A DNA stretch of 64,000 nt from CAJINA01 sp964636125 (GTDB taxonomy: Bacteria; Desulfobacterota; Desulfobacteria; Desulfobacterales; CAJINA01). A model generated the notes under the pieces. It saw nothing but the letters and a program-made list of their open reading frames with translations, was not told where the DNA came from and did not search any database. Positions 56,722-64,000 of the stretch are shown here, piece by piece. Each line of letters opens with the position of its first letter. The stretch's first letter is position 1. The DNA is taken from assembly GCA_964636125.1 (NCBI GenBank), contig CAZWPX010000020.1, positions 14,261-78,260 on the forward strand, given 5' to 3'. The translations under genes were made by a program, and so were the position numbers.

Positions 56722-59187
56722 GTGAAGCACTGGAAATCAAGTTTGCTGATTATGGCTGTGGTCAGCCTGCTGGTCGGATGGGCTGTCATGGGACTTCAGG
56801 GCAGCGTGCTGATTCTGCACAACGGTACAACCCTGACAGCGGATGAAACCTGGACGATTGGCGACCGTGTTTTCTATAAAAACGGGATTGCCGTCAAGAC
56901 CCTGGCGAGCAGTGATGTTGAGCAGATTGTAACCGCTGCATGGACAAACCCGGCCTGCTATCGGCCCCTGCTTTCAGCGCATTTTCGAAATACCCTGGCC
57001 GCCTTTCAAAACTCCAGATTGCCCGGTACGGGGGCAGATCAGGCAGGCCACCCGCTTCCCGTTCAGTTGAAACCTTTTTTACCTGTACTGGTTTTCGGCT
57101 TACTGGCCCTGCTGCTGATCCTGCTGGCCATCCGCAAAAAGAAGTCAAACCAAACAGAAAAGGCGGTCCCCGGCCAGCCTCAAGCCATAGGTTTTGCACC
57201 ACGCCTGGCCGATTTTTCCGATATTGAGTCACTTTTTTTAAATCTCTACAAAAAAAAGCTGCGAGTGCCGGCCTCCGCACCCGCAGCAATTGAGAGAACG
57301 CCCCAAAAAGGCTCCGGCCCCGGTGAGATTCTCAACCTGGAGGTCCACCACGGCGGGAAATCACATTCCCGGCGGATGTCGCTGGCGCCCATCGGAGAGG
57401 GTTCCGGAAGTAAAAGCCAGTGTTTCTATGTCATCTTCGACACCCACATTGTCGTAAAAATTCCACCCAGCCCCATCACCGAATTTGAAGTGTACCTGGA
57501 GAAAGTTCAGGCCGAAACCAGAATCATGCGCGCCCTGGAACCCAAGGTCTGCGTGATACCCAACCTGGCCGTAATTTTAAGCAGGATACATGTATTTCCG
57601 GAGGCGGACCAATTGTCTCCCTCCCAACTTGAAAGACGCTACATTCGCTGGCTGCGCGAGAACCCTGAAAATCAGCGTTTTCTAACCATTGGCGGAAAAT
57701 TTGTTTTCTTCATGGACCTGGCCCGCTATTTCTTTCTAAGTCATGTCGCCGCCGGCTTTCATGGCCGGGACAGCGACCTGGTAGAAGCAATCCGGGCTGA
57801 TATCGATATCCTGACTGATTTTAATCTGTTTGAAGATAAATACGGCCGCCAGGGCGGCGAATTGTGGCCCGGCCTGCATACGGCCTATAAGAATTTCCAG
57901 GCCCGCTTGAACGGTGCCATGGCTCAGGCGGATGAAACCGTCGCCTTTTCTAAATGGAATGTGAAAGAGTTGTTTTTATCCAGCATGGCCGGCCTGGATA
58001 CCGAACTGGCCGGTTTGCAATCTTCCCCTGCGTTCACAGCTTTTATGGGAAAACGGATTGCGCCGGAGGATGAATCGGAAACTCAGACCAGACACCGCTA
58101 TCAGCAGCTGCTGAAACAGCAGCATAAGAATCGACTTTTTAGCCGCAGCCGTCCCCTGATGGGGACCATGGTAACCAATCTGCTGGCCCTTTTGGCCTGG
58201 CTTGATGAGAAGCAGGTCGGCCTGCGAGACCTGAAACCCGACAATCTGCTCGTTGCGGGTAACCCCGATGACTACCCCCATTTTCTGACATCGGCAAAAG
58301 ACTACGCCATCGGCCTCATCGACCTGGAAACAGCAGTGGATTATGGAAACCTGGAATTGTCCGAAATACCCCAACCGCAACTGGGCGGGACGCCCTTTTA
58401 CTGTACCCCCAGTCATTTTTTCCCAAACAACTTCTTACAACAATTCTACGGGGACCTGCCCCTGGTGTTTCACCTGCAGGACTGGTATGCGACCATCGCC
58501 ATCATATTTGAAGTTGTAACCGGAAAGCAGCTTTTTAAAAACACGGCTTTCCAGATTCCAATGATGATGAAAACAGTCATGCAGACGGCTGCCCAAAAGG
58601 GCGATCTGAAAAAGAAATTTCTGCATTTCAGCCGCCAGTTCCATGACAATGCCAAAGTTGAAACCCGGGAAAAATTCAAACTGCACACCAGACGCCTTAA
58701 AGCGGTTAGTGCGAATATACCCGAATATATCCAGCCGCATTTTGTGGCCCAGAATAAAAGGGCACTGGCCGCCGCCGAAGCTGAAATAAAGCATTTACTG
58801 GACACCACCGCGGCCTTTAACCGGGGCAATAACCGCCGCCGCCTTGAAAAAAGCTCCCTCGCAGAACTTAAGAAACTCCGCACAGGCTACACGCAACAGA
58901 CCGGGACTGAAAAACTGGTAAGCCTGATAGAAGCTTTGATCCAACGCAAACAAACGGCTGTAAATCTTGACCGGGCCGGCCGCAAGCTGGCAACCCCCTT
59001 CCCCCGGTTCACCGCCGGCGAACTGCTCGAGATGATGTTTGACCGGGTCCAGACACAATTGTTCGTTGACCTAGCCTTGCCGGAACTTGAAGACGCCCGG
59101 CAGATTCCGGAAGCCGGGCTGGTAGACGACGCCGAACTGGCCGCTACTGCGGCGATGTTGGGGTACTCGGTCACAATTCCCCTTTAG
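56722..59187 (+). CDS. divergent membrane-anchored Ser/Thr protein kinase-like protein
   Basis: 821 residues from GTG 56722. Two hydrophobic segments bracket an extracytoplasmic region (residues ~8-26 and ~117-136). The following cytoplasmic part has kinase landmarks in the right order: an ATP-binding Lys in HIVVKIPPSP (~245), the catalytic loop GLRDLKPDNLLV (~500, Leu for His in HRD), IGLIDLETAVDYG in place of DFG (~533) and GGTPFYCTPSHFF at the activation-segment end. The gap between Lys245 and the catalytic loop is much longer than normal, so a large insert is present. Whether it is active or a pseudokinase is open: the RD, K and N residues needed for catalysis are present. A C-terminal helical tail follows. 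Ser/Thr kinase-like with unknown substrates. Confidence 0.75.
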   Translation: MKHWKSSLLIMAVVSLLVGWAVMGLQGSVLILHNGTTLTADETWTIGDRVFYKNGIAVKTLASSDVEQIVTAAWTNPACYRPLLSAHFRNTLAAFQNSRLPGTGADQAGHPLPVQLKPFLPVLVFGLLALLLILLAIRKKKSNQTEKAVPGQPQAIGFAPRLADFSDIESLFLNLYKKKLRVPASAPAAIERTPQKGSGPGEILNLEVHHGGKSHSRRMSLAPIGEGSGSKSQCFYVIFDTHIVVKIPPSPITEFEVYLEKVQAETRIMRALEPKVCVIPNLAVILSRIHVFPEADQLSPSQLERRYIRWLRENPENQRFLTIGGKFVFFMDLARYFFLSHVAAGFHGRDSDLVEAIRADIDILTDFNLFEDKYGRQGGELWPGLHTAYKNFQARLNGAMAQADETVAFSKWNVKELFLSSMAGLDTELAGLQSSPAFTAFMGKRIAPEDESETQTRHRYQQLLKQQHKNRLFSRSRPLMGTMVTNLLALLAWLDEKQVGLRDLKPDNLLVAGNPDDYPHFLTSAKDYAIGLIDLETAVDYGNLELSEIPQPQLGGTPFYCTPSHFFPNNFLQQFYGDLPLVFHLQDWYATIAIIFEVVTGKQLFKNTAFQIPMMMKTVMQTAAQKGDLKKKFLHFSRQFHDNAKVETREKFKLHTRRLKAVSANIPEYIQPHFVAQNKRALAAAEAEIKHLLDTTAAFNRGNNRRRLEKSSLAELKKLRTGYTQQTGTEKLVSLIEALIQRKQTAVNLDRAGRKLATPFPRFTAGELLEMMFDRVQTQLFVDLALPELEDARQIPEAGLVDDAELAATAAMLGYSVTIPL

Positions 59188-59279
59188 CGTCCGCTTATAA
59201 AGGGCATCTTTTGGCCCAGGTCTTCGTTTTCACTCCTACCCTTTCTTTTCAGACGTTCCTCACCTAAAACCAAAATGCC

Positions 59280-59319
59280 TTGACAAAAGCCCCTTATGGG
59301 TATTACATGACCCCATAAG
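59280..59319 (+). promoter_or_regulatory. permease promoter with overlapping palindrome
   Basis: TTGACA (59280-59285) with TATTAC at 15 nt or TTACAT at 17 nt. The perfect inverted repeat CTTATGGG (59293-59300) / CCCATAAG (59312-59319) straddles the -10, so it likely binds a repressor. The regulator is not in view. Confidence 0.5.
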
Positions 59320-59409
59320 TACTTTCTCCATGAGCCTGTTTTTCATTTAGCTGAATCCCCTTACCAACCCCTGTGTGCCAATGGCCGCTTACACCCGAAC
59401 AGGAGCCAA

Positions 59410-60792
59410 ATGAGAAATAACCTGAACCATTCAAAACTGAAACGGGAAATCGGCTTTTTCACCGCCACCACCCTGGTTGTGGCCAACATGGTGGGCACTG
59501 GTATTTTCACGACCTCGGGCTTTGTAATCAAGGAGTTGGGCAGCCCCATGGCGATGCTCATCTGCTGGCTGTCCGGCGGCCTCTTTGCCCTGTGCGGGGC
59601 CCTTTGCTACGGTGAACTCGGCAGCCGCTACCCCCAGGCCGGGGGCGAGTACGTGTATCTCCGGGAAACATTTGGCAAGTGGATGGGATTTCTGTCCGGC
59701 TGGATCTCCCTGGTGGTTGGTTTTTCAGCGCCCATTGCGGCCGCGGCAATCGCGTTTGCCATCTACTCGTTTCAAATGCTCTCAATCACCCCCACCCCGC
59801 CCCTGACCTTCCCTGTTATGGGGATAACCGTGGTAAGCTTTTCGCACCAGAGCCTGGTGGCCATCAGCGTCGTGCTCCTGTTTTCCATGGTGCATTACCA
59901 CAGCCTTAAAATTGGCAGTCGGGTTCAAAACCTGTTGACCCTGTTTAAAGTCGGCATTGTCATCGCCTTCATCTCCGCCGGTCTCTTATCGGAAAATGGT
60001 TCGGCTGCTAATTTCGGGATTGCAAACCAATCCCAGGGCGGTTTTGCGGAACGCTTCGCCGTTTCACTTATCTTTGTATCCTTTGCCTACAGCGGCTGGA
60101 ACGCATCGGCCTATATCGGCGGCGAGATCAAAAACCCGGGCCGCAATATTCCCCTCTCCTTGTTTACCGGCACGATCATTGTGGCCGGCCTTTACCTGCT
60201 ACTGAACACGGTCTACATTTACGCGCTTACGCCGGACCAGATGAGCGGGGCCGTCGACGTAGGCGCCCGGGCCGCCATGTCCCTGTTTGGAGCCAACCTG
60301 AGCAAAATGGTCTCCGGCGCCATAGCCCTGGGCCTGCTGTCTGTTCTTTCCGCCATGATCATGACCGGCCCGCGTGTTTACTACGCCATGTCAAAAGATA
60401 AAATCTTTTTTGAACTTTTTGCCCGGGTGAGCAAATCCCGCCACACGCCGGCCCATTCCATTTTCCTGCAGGCCGGCATTGCGATCCTGCTGATTGTAAC
60501 CGCGTCCTATGAAAAACTGCTGATCTATATCGGTTTTACGCTCTCGCTGTTTGCCATGCTGACCGTGGCCGGCCTGGTCCGCCTGCGCCTCAACGAGGGT
60601 CCCAACCCGGACGGCTACCGCACCTTTGGCTACCCATTGACACCCATGATATTTATCCTGGGAAACCTCTGGATCGTCTGGTTTTCAGTAAAAAGCCGCC
60701 CCGTTCCAGCCCTGTGCGGACTTGGAACCATTGGTCTGGGCGTCTGTGCCTACCAATATTTCAAGCGGCGAAAAGCTGCTGCCAGGAAATAA
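59410..60792 (+). CDS. APC-family amino-acid permease
   Basis: 460 residues with about 12 membrane segments. The opening KREIGFFTATTLVVANMVGTGIFTTSG is the typical first helix of amino acid-polyamine-organocation permeases, followed by LCYGELGSRYPQAGGEYVYLRETFG. SYGGW-like AYSGWNASAYIGGEIKNPGRNIP is the second diagnostic motif. The substrate is probably an amino acid; no closer call can be made from sequence. AGGAGCC precedes the ATG. A palindrome covers the promoter, so expression is probably regulated. The gene is monocistronic. Confidence 0.92.
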   Translation: MRNNLNHSKLKREIGFFTATTLVVANMVGTGIFTTSGFVIKELGSPMAMLICWLSGGLFALCGALCYGELGSRYPQAGGEYVYLRETFGKWMGFLSGWISLVVGFSAPIAAAAIAFAIYSFQMLSITPTPPLTFPVMGITVVSFSHQSLVAISVVLLFSMVHYHSLKIGSRVQNLLTLFKVGIVIAFISAGLLSENGSAANFGIANQSQGGFAERFAVSLIFVSFAYSGWNASAYIGGEIKNPGRNIPLSLFTGTIIVAGLYLLLNTVYIYALTPDQMSGAVDVGARAAMSLFGANLSKMVSGAIALGLLSVLSAMIMTGPRVYYAMSKDKIFFELFARVSKSRHTPAHSIFLQAGIAILLIVTASYEKLLIYIGFTLSLFAMLTVAGLVRLRLNEGPNPDGYRTFGYPLTPMIFILGNLWIVWFSVKSRPVPALCGLGTIGLGVCAYQYFKRRKAAARK

Positions 60793-60874
60793 ATACTATT
60801 GCAATCCAATGCCTGCATTTAGTTGACTGTATTGTCAGCCATATAATATCTTAGTGAGAGAGGATTCATCTTTA

Positions 60875-60910
60875 TAGCGATAATTTTGACAATAGCGATA
60901 ATTTTGACAA
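60875..60910. repeat. exact 18-bp tandem duplication
   Basis: TAGCGATAATTTTGACAA occurs twice head to tail (60875-60892, 60893-60910). Each copy includes TTGACA, so the repeat doubles a -35-like box upstream of the binding-protein gene. TGTCAA appears inverted shortly after. No good -10 is positioned. Confidence 0.7.
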
Positions 60911-61021
60911 AAATCTTAAAAACAGGTGTCAATTTGTGATAAAGAGAACCAGTGGCCTCACTGAACCGCCATCACTTGTTGAGGTTGCTTTACTACAATC
61001 CCAGCAATGAGGTTGGCAGCA

Positions 61022-62191
61022 ATGAACCCCAATAACACAATCCGGCTGATCATCTTTTCCGTCACGCTATTGATCATAGGTTGGGCACACGGTGTGTCCG
61101 CCGGAAATTTATCCACTTTTGAAACCACTCCGGTTGACAACAAGGGGAATAAATGGAAAATCGGCTATTATGAAGGAGGCAGCTACTCCAATTACCCGAT
61201 CCACCTGGAAGCCCTTATCGAAGGTCTGGTAAAACTGGGCTGGATGCAGCCGATCGACTTAAAAGCAGCCTACGACAAGGATCGGACCGCGACTATGTGG
61301 CGGACCCTGGCCCAGGCCGCTGACAGCCGGTACCTGGAATTCGTGGAAACGGCCTACTGGTCTGCCAACTGGGACGACACCGATCGAAAAGAAACCAAGG
61401 CCGCCTGCCTGCAGCAGTTGCAGGCGCACAAGCTGGATTTCATGATTGCCATGGGAACCTGGGCGGGTCAGGACCTGGCCAACGATCTGCATACGGTACC
61501 CACCGTCGGCATCGATATCAGCGACCCGCTTAAATCCGGCGTCATCGCATGTGCCGAAGATTCGGGCTTTGACCATGTATATGTCCGCTGTGATCCGGAC
61601 CGTGAGACGCGCAAGTTAAGGGTTTTTCATAGCCTGGTGGGGTTTGACACGCTGGGTATCGCCTATGTGGACACACCCGATGGCAGGGCCTACGCCGCGG
61701 TTGATTCCATATACAAAGTCGCCCGCGAGCGAAAATTCAAGGTCATCTCCTGCGATGCCCCGGTTTCTGACGGCGATACCCAGAAATGTGTGGAGGGCCT
61801 CTATGAATGTCATCAGAACCTTACCCGGCAGGCGGATGCCATTTTTATCACAACCCATCGGGGCATGGCCATTGCAACCATGGACAAAGTTCTCGCGCCC
61901 ATGTTCAAAAATAAGGTGCCCACCTTCTCCCAGCGGGGTGTGGAGGAGGTCGAGTACGGTGTCCTGATGAGCATCTCCACCCCAATCATCGGCTTGCACC
62001 ACGCCAAAGTCATTGCCTCCATCTTCAATGGTGTCAAACCGCGGGACATGGATCAGATCCTGAAAGACCCCCTGCGCATCTCCATCAATATGGAAACCGC
62101 CCGCAGGATTGGCTACACCCCGCCCAAAAATATCTTTCGGATTACGGACGCAGTCTATGAAAATATTTCAGCGGTAACCCAGGGAAAATAA
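61022..62191 (+). CDS. periplasmic ABC-type solute-binding protein (ABC_sub_bind family)
   Basis: 389 residues from ATG 61022 (an alternative ATG lies at 61007). Signal peptide MNPNNTIRLIIFSVTLLIIGWAHG. The mature part has the two-lobed binding-protein pattern of the uncharacterised ABC substrate-binding family: KIGYYEGGSYSNYPIHLEALIEGL, LDFMIAMGTWAGQDLAN, TVGIDISDP, VPTFSQRGVEEVEYGVLMSIS and KPRDMDQILKDP. No ABC permease or ATPase gene follows; instead, a membrane histidine kinase begins one base later. That layout suggests the protein senses a ligand for the kinase rather than importing it (inference). Confidence 0.85.
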   Translation: MNPNNTIRLIIFSVTLLIIGWAHGVSAGNLSTFETTPVDNKGNKWKIGYYEGGSYSNYPIHLEALIEGLVKLGWMQPIDLKAAYDKDRTATMWRTLAQAADSRYLEFVETAYWSANWDDTDRKETKAACLQQLQAHKLDFMIAMGTWAGQDLANDLHTVPTVGIDISDPLKSGVIACAEDSGFDHVYVRCDPDRETRKLRVFHSLVGFDTLGIAYVDTPDGRAYAAVDSIYKVARERKFKVISCDAPVSDGDTQKCVEGLYECHQNLTRQADAIFITTHRGMAIATMDKVLAPMFKNKVPTFSQRGVEEVEYGVLMSISTPIIGLHHAKVIASIFNGVKPRDMDQILKDPLRISINMETARRIGYTPPKNIFRITDAVYENISAVTQGK

Positions 62192-62192
62192 T

Positions 62193-63599
62193 TTGAGTAA
62201 TCGGCCGGCCCTCACACTCTACCCCATCGTAATTGCAATTTTGTTCGGCACTTTTTTCTGGATTGTGGACGGGGTCATCCACTATTACTATTTCAGTGAT
62301 TTCATCCGGCTGTTGATTGTTGAAGGGCCGGAAACCCTCATGGAATCCATCATCCTGAATGTACCGATTCACTCTCTGATTGTAAGGAGTTTCTTTTTCA
62401 CGATGGCCGTGGCCGGCGGGCTGGGCGGCACCCTCTTCCTGCTTTCCCTGAAAAAAAGCAGACATGAGTTGACCCTGGCCGAGAAAGCCCTGGAGGCCAG
62501 CGAGGAGAAATTTCGAAATATCGTGGAAAACGTCGGTGATGTGGTCTGGGAAATAGACGCCAACCGATGTTTTACGTATGTGAGCCCGGTTATCAAACAG
62601 CTCCTGGGCTATGAACCGGAAGAGATCTTGGGTACGTTACCCACCCGCCTGATGCTTGCCGATGAAGCCAAACGCGTGGAAGACTTGTTTCTGAAATACA
62701 GCCTGTTGAATGAGCCTTTTAATTCCCTGATTAACACCCGCAGGCATAAAGATGGGCATTGGGTCAGTGTGGAAACTGCCGGCAAACCAGTCTTCGATGA
62801 CCAGGGCACCCTGGTGGGCTACCGCGGTGTCGATCGGGACATCACCAAACGCAGGCAGGCGCAGGTCGCCCTGCAGCAGGCCCATGAACAGCTGGAGCAG
62901 CGTGTCCTGGAACGCACGGCCCAGCTCAAGACCACCAATGAGGAACTCAAAGATTTTGCCTACATTGTTTCCCACGACCTGAAAGCCCCACTGCGGGCCA
63001 TCAGCCAGCTGACACACTGGATTTCAAAGGACTATGCTGATGTGATCGATCCCAAAGGCAAGGAGATGATGGATCTGGTCATCACTCGGGTGCAGCGCCT
63101 GGACGGCCTCATAGATGGTATCTTGAGATACTCGCGCATCGGGGCCGCCAGCGAAAAAAAAGAACGGCTGGATCTTAATCTGCTCGTCGTGGAGGTCATA
63201 GAAAACCTGGCGCCACCTGATTCGGTAACAGTCACCATTTCAAATACGCTGCCTGAAATAATGGCTAATCGCATACCAATCGGGCAAATTTTTCAAAATC
63301 TGATTGGCAATGCCATCAAGTTCATGGATAAAAGTGAGGGCCTCGTCCGCGTGGGATGCGCCCAAAAGGAACAGCTCTGGAAGTTCAGTGTGTCTGACAA
63401 TGGTCCCGGAATCGACACCCAGTATCATGACAGAATATTCAAAATATTCCAGACCATGGTTCCCCGTGATGACAATGAAAGCACCGGAATTGGCCTTACC
63501 CTCGTTAAAAAAATTGTGGAGCTGTACGGCGGCTCTGTCTGGGTTGAGTCTGAAATCGGCAAGGGAAGCACGTTTATATTCACACTGCCGGAACAGTAA
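62193..63599 (+). CDS. membrane PAS-domain histidine kinase
   Basis: 468 residues from TTG 62193, with AGGG eight bases upstream, one base after the binding-protein stop. Two membrane segments (~8-27, ~68-89) enclose a short periplasmic loop. A PAS domain spans ~107-215 (EEKFRNIVENVGDVVWEIDANRCFTYVSP ... VGYRGVDRDITKRRQ), followed by a coiled coil. The H-box is FAYIVSHDLKAPLRAI with the phospho-His in SHDLKAP. The ATPase part has NLIGNAIKFM (N box), DNGPGID (G1) and GIGLTLVKKIVELYGG (G2). This is the phytochrome-like HisKA group that usually works with small Rcp1-type regulators, and one follows after 3 nt. Confidence 0.93.
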   Translation: MSNRPALTLYPIVIAILFGTFFWIVDGVIHYYYFSDFIRLLIVEGPETLMESIILNVPIHSLIVRSFFFTMAVAGGLGGTLFLLSLKKSRHELTLAEKALEASEEKFRNIVENVGDVVWEIDANRCFTYVSPVIKQLLGYEPEEILGTLPTRLMLADEAKRVEDLFLKYSLLNEPFNSLINTRRHKDGHWVSVETAGKPVFDDQGTLVGYRGVDRDITKRRQAQVALQQAHEQLEQRVLERTAQLKTTNEELKDFAYIVSHDLKAPLRAISQLTHWISKDYADVIDPKGKEMMDLVITRVQRLDGLIDGILRYSRIGAASEKKERLDLNLLVVEVIENLAPPDSVTVTISNTLPEIMANRIPIGQIFQNLIGNAIKFMDKSEGLVRVGCAQKEQLWKFSVSDNGPGIDTQYHDRIFKIFQTMVPRDDNESTGIGLTLVKKIVELYGGSVWVESEIGKGSTFIFTLPEQ

Positions 63600-63602
63600 A
63601 GA

Positions 63603-64000
63603 ATGAAAAATTCTAACGCCATCCTCCTGGTAGAAGACGATGCGGTCGATGCCATGACCATCCAGCGAATCTTGAAAGAAATCGAGGTTGGCAACCGGCT
63701 GGATGTTGTGAAAGACGGTGAAGAGGCACTCGCCTTCCTGCGGGATCCGGACACTGCCAGGCCGGGCATAATTTTACTGGACTTGAATATGCCGCGCATG
63801 AACGGCATCGAATTCCTGAGGATTATAAAGCGGGATGAAAAGTTGAAAATGGTACCGGTTGTTGTCCTGACAACATCCATGGGTGAACAGGAAAAAAATG
63901 AGAGCTTCCGATTAGGGGTCTCAGGATACATGATCAAACCGGTCGCCTACCAGAAATTTGTTGAGATTATAGCCACCATCGACCGCTACTGGACATTGAG
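63603..64000 (+). CDS. Rcp1-type response regulator (partial, runs off right edge)
   Basis: 132 codons to the window end. A single receiver domain: ILLVEDDAVDAM (acidic pair at residues 12-13), phospho-acceptor Asp in ILLDLNMPRMNGIEFL, Thr in VVVLTTS and Lys in YMIKPV. The 3' end is beyond the window. It starts 3 nt after the histidine kinase stop and should be its phosphotransfer partner. No DNA-binding output domain is visible in the part seen, as expected for Rcp1-type regulators, which work by phosphotransfer or protein contact. Confidence 0.93.
   Translation, partial: MKNSNAILLVEDDAVDAMTIQRILKEIEVGNRLDVVKDGEEALAFLRDPDTARPGIILLDLNMPRMNGIEFLRIIKRDEKLKMVPVVVLTTSMGEQEKNESFRLGVSGYMIKPVAYQKFVEIIATIDRYWTL

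Overview
The window looks like a Desulfobacterota (sulfate-reducer-like deltaproteobacterial) chromosome, probably from a draft or metagenome assembly because it contains one run of 100 Ns. This is inferred from content, not from a database match: an NfnAB-type electron-bifurcating transhydrogenase, a ferredoxin-insert MinD-family ATPase with a NifU-like scaffold, a 4Fe-4S/nitrilase/DUF169/MetF cluster, a class III ribonucleotide reductase relic and a Tat component. All point to an anaerobe rich in Fe-S chemistry. No rRNA, tRNA, prophage, CRISPR array or complete insertion sequence was found.

Layout. 1-2.7 kb: a redox/Fe-S module with divergent promoters that share a small operator-like motif (MinD-type ATPase, degenerate receiver, NifU-like scaffold, FmdB zinc ribbon, TatA). 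2.8-10.6 kb: an SLC12-like cation-chloride transporter, a ParDE toxin-antitoxin pair with a promoter-embedded inverted repeat, a stand-alone 120-residue copy of the NrdD glycyl-radical tail, an unknown protein, Lnt, RF2 (prfB, with the programmed +1 frameshift) and an HD phosphohydrolase. 10.7-36.3 kb: one minus-strand operon for a giant exported surface protein (at least 6500 residues: glycine-rich repeats, DUF11, CARDB, FN3, beta-helix, C-terminal Hint domain) with three smaller exported companions (propeller-like protein, catalytically dead tandem rhodanese, dockerin/TSP3 protein). The N gap lies in a 972-bp tandem repeat of the giant gene and is mis-sized.

36.9-46.2 kb: NfnA/NfnB, TatD nuclease, a DnaK without adjacent GrpE or DnaJ, a MoxR ATPase with a VWA partner, and a MetE/UROD-like zinc methyltransferase. 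46.4-51.3 kb: a tight minus-strand envelope operon (amidase with TPRs, TPR protein, LPP20/FlgT-like protein, TPR-SLH lipoprotein, FecR-domain protein). 51.4-56.3 kb: plus-strand 4Fe-4S protein, nitrilase, a small MITE-like insertion, DUF169 protein, MetF and an alpha/beta hydrolase. 56.3-64 kb: a candidate structured RNA of about 170 nt, a divergent membrane-anchored Ser/Thr kinase, an amino-acid permease with a palindrome over its promoter, and a solute-binding protein / PAS histidine kinase / response regulator unit running off the right edge.

The best candidates for something undescribed are the giant Hint-terminated protein and its operon, the stand-alone NrdD glycyl-radical tail, the shared TGAGTATATGCT-type motif, the five-gene envelope operon, and the structured RNA near 56.4 kb. 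Functions come from motifs read by eye. No similarity search, structure prediction or folding program was run.
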